Origin: Stenotrophomonas maltophilia
GTDB taxonomy: Bacteria; Pseudomonadota; Gammaproteobacteria; Xanthomonadales; Xanthomonadaceae
Direction of reading: 5' to 3'
Assembly: GCA_002387845.1 (NCBI GenBank)
Contig: DGLB01000081.1
Span: 1-39,522 of the forward strand
DNA length: 39,522 bases
Position numbers and translations under genes: made by a program. Positions 33,997-39,522 of the stretch are shown one piece after another. The notes below the pieces were generated by a model that saw only the letters and a program-made list of their open reading frames with translations, had not been told where the DNA came from and ran no database searches. The first letter of the stretch is position 1; every line of letters starts with the position of its first letter.

Positions 33997-35553
33997 TTAC
34001 AGCTGGGATTCCAGCGGAAGCCAGCTGATCACCCGCGCACTGGCGCGTTGCCACCACGAGGTGTCCGGTTCCTGCTGCAGCAGGTGTGGCGGCCGCGCCG
34101 CACGGTCCAGCCAGCGCACGTCGCCGTGTGCGTCCAACGTCACCCAGTAGCTCTGCGCCGGCGCGGCCAGGCGCAGGAACTCCTCACGCAGCTGTGCGGC
34201 CAGGACCGCATCGTCGAACAGAACGCCCATTTCCGTATTGAGATAGGCCGAGCGCGGGTCAAGGTTGAACGAGCCCACGAACCCGCGCGCGTCGTCCAGC
34301 ACGAACGCCTTGGTGTGCAGGCTGGCTCCGCTGCTGCCGAACAGGCCGCCGCCATCCGGGCTTCCATGTGCCTTCAGCTCGTACAGATGCACACCGCCAC
34401 GCAGCAGCGGGGCGCGATAGTGCATGTAGCCGCTGTGCACCGCGGCCACGTCATTGGCCGCCAGCGAGTTGGTCACGACGCCGACCGTGGCACCGCGCGC
34501 GACCAGTGCGGCGAAACCCTCCGTGCCTTCGCTGCCCGGCACGAAGTAGGGGGAAATGAGCAGCGCCTTGTGCGTGGTGGCGTCCAGTTCGTGCACCAGG
34601 CGCGTCACCAGCCACTGCCGACGGTCGTCCTGGCGGTGCTTCATCGCCGGGTCGGACACGATCTCCACGTTGCTGCTCCAGTGCAGGTGGGCGGGTTCCA
34701 GGAACAGCGACCGGGCGGTAGGCGACTGCTGCACCCGTTGCAGATAGGGTTGCGCGCTGTCCAACCGGGCTTCGTTGGCCGATTCGCGCAGCAGCAGGTT
34801 CAGCTGCGCGGGCGTGTGGTCGGTCAGGGCGGCGATCGGAACGGCGGTTTCGCTGTTCCAGTACGCATCGAAGATGCTGCTGGCCTGGCCCACGGCCGGG
34901 CCGGCCACCAGCAGATCGAGGTCACGGAAGTTCACGTCCTGGCGTGCGCTGAAGTACTCCTCGCCAATGTTGCGGCCACCGACGATGGCCACGCGCCCGT
35001 CGGCGATCCAGGCCTTGTTGTGCATGCGGTGGTTGACGCTGAAGAAGCGCTGCACCATTTCCACCAGCCGCCACAGTCCGTCGCGGTTGCGGAACGGGTT
35101 GTACAGGCGGATCTCGATGTTGGGGTGTTCATCCAGCGCCATCATCAACGCGTCCTTGTCGTGCGCGTTCATGTCATCAAGCAGGATGCGCACGCGCACG
35201 CCACGTTCGGCGGCCTGGTGCAATTCCTGCGCCATCAGGTGGCCGATGAGATCGTCGTGCCAGATGTAGTACTGCAGATCCAGGCTGCGCCCTGCATGCC
35301 GGGTGATCACGGCGCGCGCGGCGTACGCCTCCAGTCCGTCTGACAGGAACGCCACGCCCGACTGCCGTGGGTGCTGTGCCTGCAGTCGTTCCACTTCGCG
35401 GTCGATTGCGCTCTGGGCGGGCTGCAACGGCAATGTCGTGCTGGGCATGCCCACCGCCTTCGGCGTCAGATGGTCGGCCAGCAGCAGCCCGCTCAGCACC
35501 AGCAGGGCCAACAGGGCGAGCAGCAGGCAGGTCCAGCGCAGCAGGCGGCGCAT
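33997..35553 (-). CDS. Phospholipase D-family protein, cardiolipin synthase-like
   Basis: A 518-residue membrane-anchored protein of the phospholipase D superfamily with an N-terminal hydrophobic helix (about residues 8-26). Both catalytic HKD motifs are intact: His178-Lys180-Asp185 (HNKAWIAD) and His413-Lys415-Asp420 (HTKAFVLD). Architecture resembles ClsC-type cardiolipin synthases, which use phosphatidylethanolamine and phosphatidylglycerol; hydrolytic phospholipase D is the alternative. The gene starts 4 bases after the stop of the S4-domain gene on the same strand, so the two are probably one operon. Confidence 0.88.
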   Translation of the reverse strand: MRRLLRWTCLLLALLALLVLSGLLLADHLTPKAVGMPSTTLPLQPAQSAIDREVERLQAQHPRQSGVAFLSDGLEAYAARAVITRHAGRSLDLQYYIWHDDLIGHLMAQELHQAAERGVRVRILLDDMNAHDKDALMMALDEHPNIEIRLYNPFRNRDGLWRLVEMVQRFFSVNHRMHNKAWIADGRVAIVGGRNIGEEYFSARQDVNFRDLDLLVAGPAVGQASSIFDAYWNSETAVPIAALTDHTPAQLNLLLRESANEARLDSAQPYLQRVQQSPTARSLFLEPAHLHWSSNVEIVSDPAMKHRQDDRRQWLVTRLVHELDATTHKALLISPYFVPGSEGTEGFAALVARGATVGVVTNSLAANDVAAVHSGYMHYRAPLLRGGVHLYELKAHGSPDGGGLFGSSGASLHTKAFVLDDARGFVGSFNLDPRSAYLNTEMGVLFDDAVLAAQLREEFLRLAAPAQSYWVTLDAHGDVRWLDRAARPPHLLQQEPDTSWWQRASARVISWLPLESQL

Positions 35554-35557
35554 GGGT

Positions 35558-36268
35558 CTAGAAGCGCTCGTCGGGTGCCAGGTATCGCCACTGGCCCGGG
35601 GCCAGTTTGCCCATTGCGACGCGGCCGATGCGCAGGCGCCGGATGCTGACCACCTGCAGCCCGACCTGCGCGCACATGTCGCGCAACTGGCCCGGCTGCA
35701 CCGGCTTGATCGCAAAGCGCAGCCGGGCCTCGCTCTGCCAGCTGACCTTGCACGGCGGCAGCGGCCGGCCCCGGTAGCTGAGGCCATGCGCCAGCCGCGC
35801 CAGGCCATAGGGGGCCAGTTCGCCGCGGACCTCCACCACATATTCCTGTTCAAGCGTGGGGCTGCGGTCTTTCAGGAAAGAGAGCATGCGGCCGTCCTGG
35901 CTCACGACGACCATGCCGCTGTCTTCGGCCGACAACGCCATGCCCAGCTGCAGGCCATGGAAGTGGCGCTGCAGCAGGTGTACGCCGGTGACGTCCAGGT
36001 GGCTGCGGCTGTCCGGGGTGACCAGCGCGCACAGCTGGTCGGCACGGGCACCCGCCGGCTTGTGCAGCAACATGCTGGCCGACGCGGTGCGACCGGCTTC
36101 GGCATGCTCGCGCAGTGCCACGACCTCGTCGCTGACCAGTGCCTGTGGCTGTTCCACCACGTTCCCGTTCACTGTCACCCAGCCGCCTTCAATGTAGCGC
36201 TGGGCGTCGCCGCGCGAGCAGCCCAGCAGCTGGGTCAGGCGTTTGTCGAGTCGGATCGGGTCGGTCAT
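35558..36268 (-). CDS. RsuA/RluF-family S4-domain protein lacking the catalytic Asp
   Basis: A 236-residue protein with an N-terminal S4 RNA-binding domain (about residues 5-55). The RsuA/RluB/E/F pseudouridine-synthase fold follows: LLHKPAG at 67-73 is the usual N-terminal motif and LRDMCAQVGLQVVSIRRLRIG the usual C-terminal one. The active-site motif, normally GRLDxxTxGL with catalytic Asp, reads MALSAEDSGM; Ser113 stands where the Asp should be. The nearby Glu115 and Asp116 are in the wrong register. It probably binds rRNA but may not make pseudouridine. The ATG at 36268 is placed by the S4 start. Confidence 0.82.
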   Translation of the reverse strand: MTDPIRLDKRLTQLLGCSRGDAQRYIEGGWVTVNGNVVEQPQALVSDEVVALREHAEAGRTASASMLLHKPAGARADQLCALVTPDSRSHLDVTGVHLLQRHFHGLQLGMALSAEDSGMVVVSQDGRMLSFLKDRSPTLEQEYVVEVRGELAPYGLARLAHGLSYRGRPLPPCKVSWQSEARLRFAIKPVQPGQLRDMCAQVGLQVVSIRRLRIGRVAMGKLAPGQWRYLAPDERF

Positions 36269-36313
36269 GGGGCAGGCAACGGATAGCGGACGCGGGCGGG
36301 GAGTGTACGTCAC

Positions 36314-36811
36314 TCAGTCCGGGCGGACGTCGAGATGGGTCAGGTACATGCGCAGCCCGAACTCGAGCTGGTGATAGTCCGGCTCCATATGCGTGCACAG
36401 CTGGTAAAAGGCCTTGTTGTGGTCAGATTCTTTCAGGTGCGCCAGTTCGTGCACCACGATCATCTTCAGGAACGGCGCGGGCGCATCGCGGAACACGCTG
36501 GCGATGCGGATTTCGCGGCTGGACTTGAGCCGGCTTCCCTGCACCCGCGATACCGTGGTGTGGGTACCCAGCGCGTGCTTCAGTACCTGCAGGCGGTTGT
36601 CGTAGATCACTTTGGACAACGGCACCGACTGCCGCAGGTAGCGTTCTTTCAGCGCCTGCGTGTAGTCGTACAGCTGGCGGTCGCTGCGCACGTCATGTGC
36701 TTGCACATAGCGCTGCTGCAGCCACGCCCCCAAGCGGTCGGCCGCGATCAGCTCGCGCACCTGCTGCTGCAGGGCGGCGGGGTAGCCAGCAAGGTACTTC
36801 AGAGCGGTCAT
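36314..36811 (-). CDS. YgjP-type zinc metallopeptidase-like protein (DUF45)
   Basis: A 165-residue protein with the zincin motif HELAH (IVVHELAHLKESDHNKAFYQLC), with a third His ligand a few residues on. The size and sequence match YgjP/M48-like DUF45 proteins (E. coli YgjP, 167 residues). Peptidase activity is not established for this family; my recollection that E. coli YgjP has been linked to UTP pyrophosphatase activity should be checked. The ATG at 36811 fits the family start; upstream codons overlap the promoter of the divergent gene. The ribosome-binding site is poor. Confidence 0.85.
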   Translation of the reverse strand: MTALKYLAGYPAALQQQVRELIAADRLGAWLQQRYVQAHDVRSDRQLYDYTQALKERYLRQSVPLSKVIYDNRLQVLKHALGTHTTVSRVQGSRLKSSREIRIASVFRDAPAPFLKMIVVHELAHLKESDHNKAFYQLCTHMEPDYHQLEFGLRMYLTHLDVRPD

Positions 36812-36883
36812 GGGGGTTTGGGGCGACGGCGGCCGGGGCAGTATGATGCTTGCCGGAATCCAGTAGATACAGACACAAAGCGT

Positions 36884-37438
36884 ATGGCAAAGGGCAATCC
36901 CCTGCAGCAGCAACTGCTCAAGGCCGGCCTGGTGAAGAAGTCCCAGGTCTCCCAGGCCGCACGCGAGCAGGAAAAGGCGCGGCACGGCAAGGGGCCGGCG
37001 GCTCCCACCGACAGTCAGCGCGAAGCGGACCGTCTGCGCGCGGAAAAGGCTGAACGCGACCGCGCCATCGAGGCCGAACGCAAGGCACGGGCGGTGGTGC
37101 AGGAGCGCCAGGCGCAGATCCGCCAGATCATTGAAACCCAGAAAGTGGCCCGCGACGGTGACAGCGAATACCGCTTCAACGACGGCACCGTGATCCGCAC
37201 GCTGCTGGTCAATGCCGCCCTGCGCCGCCAGCTGGCGGCCGGCAGCCTGGTGATCGTGCGCTTCGGCGACGGCTTCGAGCTGGTGCCGCGTGTGGCCGCC
37301 GACAAGATCCGCGAGCGCGATGCAGCGGTGATCGTGCTCGACAACGCGCAGCAGAAGGGCAGCGAGCCCAGCACCGGCAACGCCGAAGACGACGCCTACT
37401 ACGCCCAGTTCCAGGTGCCGGACGACCTCATCTGGTAA
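36884..37438 (+). CDS. DUF2058 (YaiL-like) protein
   Basis: A 184-residue soluble protein. A Lys/Arg-rich N-terminus (MAKGNPLQQQLLKAGLVKKSQ) leads into a long charged coiled coil (about residues 35-90, rich in Arg/Glu/Ala). A compact C-terminal domain follows (EYRFNDGTVIRTLLVNAALRRQL, LVIVRFGDGFELVP), ending in the conserved acidic/aromatic DDAYYAQFQVPDDLIW. It matches DUF2058, the E. coli YaiL family (179 residues), proposed to be nucleoprotein- or polysome-associated. Function is not established. A -10-like TATGAT sits at 36842-36847. Confidence 0.9.
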   Translation: MAKGNPLQQQLLKAGLVKKSQVSQAAREQEKARHGKGPAAPTDSQREADRLRAEKAERDRAIEAERKARAVVQERQAQIRQIIETQKVARDGDSEYRFNDGTVIRTLLVNAALRRQLAAGSLVIVRFGDGFELVPRVAADKIRERDAAVIVLDNAQQKGSEPSTGNAEDDAYYAQFQVPDDLIW

Positions 37439-37545
37439 GCCTGGCTGAATCGTTCATCCGCGCGGTCGGCATTCAGCCGCGCGGCAGCCGCCATGCGGCG
37501 GGCGGGACTATGCTGGGCGTCTGATCCATTGTCGGGAGACGCCCC

Positions 37546-37812
37546 ATGGCAACCGGTTGGGCAGGAGACGGCGCGGTCCAGGACCAGATCGACGCCACGG
37601 TTGATGACGCCATCCAGCGCGCTCGCGCGCAGCTGCGGCACGGGCCGGGTTTGTCCCATTGCGAACACTGCGACGCCCCCATCCCGGAGGCGCGGCGCAA
37701 GGCGGTGCCCGGCGTGCGGCTGTGCGTAGCCTGCCAGGAAGAACAGGACGCCGCCGAGCACGACACTGCCGGCTACAACCGCAGAGGCAGCAAGGACAGC
37801 CAGCTCCGCTGA
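37546..37812 (+). CDS. DksA/TraR C4-type zinc-finger protein (YbiI-like)
   Basis: An 88-residue protein of exactly the E. coli YbiI length. MATGWAGDGAVQDQIDATVDDAI matches the N-terminus and GYNRRGSKDSQLR the C-terminus. A C4 zinc finger (CEHC and CVAC) lies in the middle. It resembles the C-terminal half of DksA, the RNA polymerase regulator, without the long coiled coil; its own target is unknown. It converges on the channel gene with 12 bases between stops. Confidence 0.92.
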   Translation: MATGWAGDGAVQDQIDATVDDAIQRARAQLRHGPGLSHCEHCDAPIPEARRKAVPGVRLCVACQEEQDAAEHDTAGYNRRGSKDSQLR

Positions 37813-37824
37813 CCGTCCTGGCCG

Positions 37825-38406
37825 TCAACCATCGCCCTGGATGCCCCCCGGGGCCTGGGACGGATCGCGCCAGCGGCGCACCGTACGCTGGAAGAACATG
37901 TTGTTGGGCACCTGCAGCACCGTGCCCTCATGGCCGTTGCCCTGCTCCAGCAGGGTCGAGTAGATCAGGTTGATGTCGATCACGCGGCCCTTCAACCCGG
38001 GCTTCTCGCCATTCTCCAGCACCTCGATGTAGTCGTGCAGGCGGAAGGGGCGGGTAGTGAAAATCAGCAACGTGCAGAAGATGTTCGACAGCACGCTCCA
38101 CGCTGCGAAGAACGCCACCGCACCCACGGCCGCGAAACCGGTGAAGGCGGTCCACAGCACCGTCGCCGACACGCCGACGATGTTGAGGATGACCAGCAGC
38201 GCGGTGAAATAGACCACGAAGCTGAACACCCGGCGCGCGCCCATCACCATTTCCGGCGGCAGCGTGTAGTGCTCGGCAATGCGCCGGATCACCCGCCGGG
38301 CAATCAGGCGCAGCAGCCAGGCAACCATCAGGGTGCCGACGATCTGCAGGGCGGGGACCGCGTAATGCAGCCATGCATGGGTCCAGGCGGGCAGGTGGTC
38401 TTTCAT
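37825..38406 (-). CDS. Small MscS-type mechanosensitive channel protein
   Basis: A 193-residue inner-membrane protein. Three hydrophobic segments (about residues 17-33, 58-78 and 85-115) are followed by the MscS beta-domain motif (FTTRPFRLHDYIEV). The pore helix is Ala/Gly-rich (FAAVGAVAFFAAWSVLSN). It ends shortly after a VLQVPNNMFFQRTV segment and so lacks most of the C-terminal alpha/beta cage of E. coli MscS (286 residues). The frame is open upstream, but codons before the ATG at 38406 lie in a hairpin and another gene. Confidence 0.86.
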   Translation of the reverse strand: MKDHLPAWTHAWLHYAVPALQIVGTLMVAWLLRLIARRVIRRIAEHYTLPPEMVMGARRVFSFVVYFTALLVILNIVGVSATVLWTAFTGFAAVGAVAFFAAWSVLSNIFCTLLIFTTRPFRLHDYIEVLENGEKPGLKGRVIDINLIYSTLLEQGNGHEGTVLQVPNNMFFQRTVRRWRDPSQAPGGIQGDG

Positions 38407-38423
38407 CGGTGAAGCCTTTGCGT

Positions 38424-38459
38424 GCAGCGTAAGACGTGGGGCCCTGCATCTTACGCTGC
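38424..38459. repeat. 11-bp inverted repeat over the stop of the small lipoprotein gene
   Basis: GCAGCGTAAGA and its exact complement are 14 bases apart. The TAA stop of the minus-strand gene lies within one arm. It may form an mRNA hairpin between that gene and the channel gene; there is no U-tract. Confidence 0.55.
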
Positions 38460-38660
38460 GTTGCCAACCGACGACGCCTGCGGCTGCCAGGGCGCGGACA
38501 GCAGCGCCAGCAGGCGCGACCCGCACAGCGGAGGCCGCGCCTGGTACTGCACGCACAGGTCCGGGTGTGGAGCCAGCGAGACACGCAGGGTCAGCGCGCT
38601 TCCTGGCAGCGTGCAGGCACTCAGCAGTGACAGCAGCAAGGCAAGGCAGTGGGAAGGCAT
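38451..38660 (-). CDS. Small putative lipoprotein, divergent from an ECF sigma gene
   Basis: A 69-residue protein with a hydrophobic signal (residues 6-15) and a lipobox-like LLSAC with Cys16. The mature part is about 54 residues, basic, with two cysteines (LCVQY, LCGSR). I recognise no family. Support comes from GGAG 5 bases before the ATG and an upstream element with the exact -35/-10-like pair that precedes the divergent sigma factor. The frame is open beyond the ATG, but that stretch covers the promoter. It could be a chance frame, but codon use and signal make that less likely. Confidence 0.6.
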   Translation of the reverse strand: MPSHCLALLLSLLSACTLPGSALTLRVSLAPHPDLCVQYQARPPLCGSRLLALLSAPWQPQASSVGNAA

Positions 38661-38700
38661 GGAAGCTCCGCGCGTCTGGGCGCACTGCGGGGGACGCAGG

Positions 38701-38733
38701 CTTGGATGCACGGTGCGCCCGGAAGGTTTAGCG
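38701..38733 (-). promoter_or_regulatory. ECF-type promoter candidate facing the small lipoprotein gene
   Basis: Minus-strand CGCTAAACCTT (38733-38723), 13 bases, then GCATCCAAG (38709-38701). It is identical in both boxes and in spacing to the plus-strand copy. Transcription would begin near 38694, about 34 bases before the ATG at 38660. Confidence 0.68.
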
Positions 38734-38750
38734 ACATCAGTGCGGCCGCC

Positions 38751-38783
38751 CGCTAAACCTTTTTCCTCGCCCCCGCATCCAAG
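38751..38783 (+). promoter_or_regulatory. ECF-type promoter candidate facing the sigma factor gene
   Basis: CGCTAAACCTT (38751-38761), 13 bases, then GCATCCAAG (38775-38783). The AAACCTT box resembles the AACC -35 core of ECF promoters. Transcription would start close to the ATG at 38788, so the mRNA may be leaderless or the start may be the ATG at 38803. Confidence 0.68.
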
Positions 38784-38787
38784 GGAT

Positions 38788-39363
38788 ATGCTCGACACCA
38801 CCATGCTTCCGCCGCCCGCCACCGAAGGCCACAACGCCGATGACGACGCGCTGGTGCGTGCGGCGGTGGCGGGCGACACCGGTGCCTACGAACGCATTTA
38901 CCGACGTCATTCGCCGCGTCTGTACGCCGTGCTGTGGCGGCTGTGTGGTGGCAACGCCGCGCGCGCCGAGGACGCCCTGCAGGAGGCTTTCCTGCAGGCG
39001 TGGCGCGCCCTGCCGGGTTTCCGCTTCGAAAGCAGCCTGGCGACCTGGCTGCACCGGCTGGGGGTGAATGCCGCATTGATGGAACTGCGTGGCCAGGCCG
39101 GCCGTGAGGCCGACGCTGAAGACGCTGGAGCGCTGTTGGAACAGCTGCCCGGCCCACAGCGCTGCGCCGGCACCACGCTGGACCTGGAGCGCGCGCTGGA
39201 AACCCTGCCGCCCCGCGCGCGTGCCGTGCTGGTGCTGCACGACATCGAAGGCTGGAAGCACCACGAGATTGCCGACCAGCTGCAGATGGCGGTGGGCAGC
39301 TCGAAGGCACATCTGCATCGTGCGCGCGGACTGCTGCGCGCGCAGTTGGGAGAAACCGCATGA
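38788..39363 (+). CDS. ECF-family RNA polymerase sigma factor
   Basis: A 191-residue extracytoplasmic-function sigma factor. The sigma-2 region (about residues 25-95: YERIYRRHSPRLYAVLWRL, AEDALQEAFLQAWRALPGF, LATWLHRLGVNAALMEL) binds core polymerase and the -10. The sigma-4 helix-turn-helix (about residues 135-185: ALETLPPRARAVLVLHDIEGWKHHEIADQL, SSKAHLHRARGLLR) reads the -35. The gene is coupled by ATGA to a downstream gene, probably its anti-sigma factor. An element identical to that before the divergent small gene suggests autoregulation. The alternative start at 38803 removes five residues. Confidence 0.93.
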   Translation: MLDTTMLPPPATEGHNADDDALVRAAVAGDTGAYERIYRRHSPRLYAVLWRLCGGNAARAEDALQEAFLQAWRALPGFRFESSLATWLHRLGVNAALMELRGQAGREADAEDAGALLEQLPGPQRCAGTTLDLERALETLPPRARAVLVLHDIEGWKHHEIADQLQMAVGSSKAHLHRARGLLRAQLGETA

Positions 39364-39522
39364 ACGATCAATTCCACGACGATTCCCCGGACCCGGCGCT
39401 GCAGGCGCGGTTGCGGGCGCTGCCCGCAGAACGCCTGCCGCCGGCACGGGTCTGGGAGCAGATTGCGGCCCAGCTGCCGGAAGCGGCGGCGGCACCACCT
39501 ATGCCCGCGGCCGCGCGTCGCC
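39360..39522 (+). CDS. Probable anti-sigma factor, N-terminal part (cut by window end)
   Basis: Only the first 54 codons are in the window. The product starts MNDQFHDDSPDPALQARLRA and continues with LPAERLPPARVWEQIAAQLPE, then an Ala/Pro-rich linker. The N-terminal LRALP-R-PP-W pattern is common in short anti-sigma proteins next to ECF factors in xanthomonads. No zinc-binding HxxxCxxC is seen in the visible part. Four-base overlap with the sigma gene supports cotranslation. The membrane segment expected of an anti-sigma factor would lie beyond the edge, so the assignment rests on context. Confidence 0.65.
   Translation, partial: MNDQFHDDSPDPALQARLRALPAERLPPARVWEQIAAQLPEAAAAPPMPAAARR

Noticed and set aside
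35303..36286. A 327-codon plus-strand frame opposite the phospholipase D-like and S4-domain genes
   Set aside because: Antisense shadow without motifs; both HKD motifs on the other strand are intact.
1..39522. tRNA, rRNA, CRISPR, prophage or insertion sequence
   Set aside because: No cloverleaf, rRNA block, regularly spaced repeats, transposase or phage-like gene was recognised.

Overview
The window is GC-rich chromosomal DNA from a member of the Xanthomonadaceae, most likely Stenotrophomonas. Two things point there. The gene order mucD-lepA-lepB-DUF4845-rnc-era-recO and the protein sequences are of xanthomonad type. Several short palindromes begin with GTAG in intergenic DNA and match the SMAG (Stenotrophomonas maltophilia GTAG) repeats. 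I see no tRNA, rRNA, CRISPR array, prophage or insertion sequence; this is mostly core genome with some accessory surface and repair genes.

Layout. (1) 1-6874, plus strand: the end of a periplasmic HtrA-type protease gene, then a tight lepA-lepB-DUF4845-rnc-era-recO operon (translation, protein export, RNA processing, ribosome assembly, recombination). (2) 6891-9085: a receiver-HPt protein divergent from the 23S rRNA methyltransferase gene rlmD. (3) 9110-12736: a CYTH protein, a DsbA-family protein, and a wall-recycling/purine-salvage operon nagZ-hpt-methylthioinosine phosphorylase. (4) 12825-15211: a cold-shock protein with clear promoter and terminator, an FAD monooxygenase, an unknown 85-residue protein behind a perfect 22-bp palindrome, and a small lipoprotein bracketed by SMAG repeats. 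(5) 15507-21214, minus strand: the four-gene ligase-associated DNA repair cassette (exonuclease, ATP-dependent ligase, Lhr-like helicase, PdeM phosphoesterase), with aidB (alkylation response) divergent next to it. (6) 23041-25235, minus strand: two Ala-rich coiled-coil lipoproteins and an acetyl-CoA acetyltransferase. (7) 25403-31388: two tandem paralogous S8 serine-protease autotransporters that also carry lipoboxes. (8) 31433-38406: leucine dehydrogenase, an HDOD protein, a phospholipase D/cardiolipin synthase-like protein, an S4-domain pseudouridine synthase relative without the catalytic Asp, a YgjP-type zinc protein, a YaiL-like and a YbiI-like protein, and a small MscS-type channel. (9) 38451-39522: an ECF sigma factor with the start of a probable anti-sigma gene, divergent from a small lipoprotein gene.

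The most striking non-coding signal is in region 9. The 83 bp between the sigma gene and the small lipoprotein gene carry two exact copies of CGCTAAACCTT-N13-GCATCCAAG in inverted orientation, one facing each gene. This looks like a pair of divergent ECF promoters read by one sigma factor, making the small lipoprotein a candidate regulon member. Other points of interest are the catalytic-Asp loss in the RsuA-family protein, the orphan palindromic operator at 14390-14411, and aidB next to the ligase cassette.
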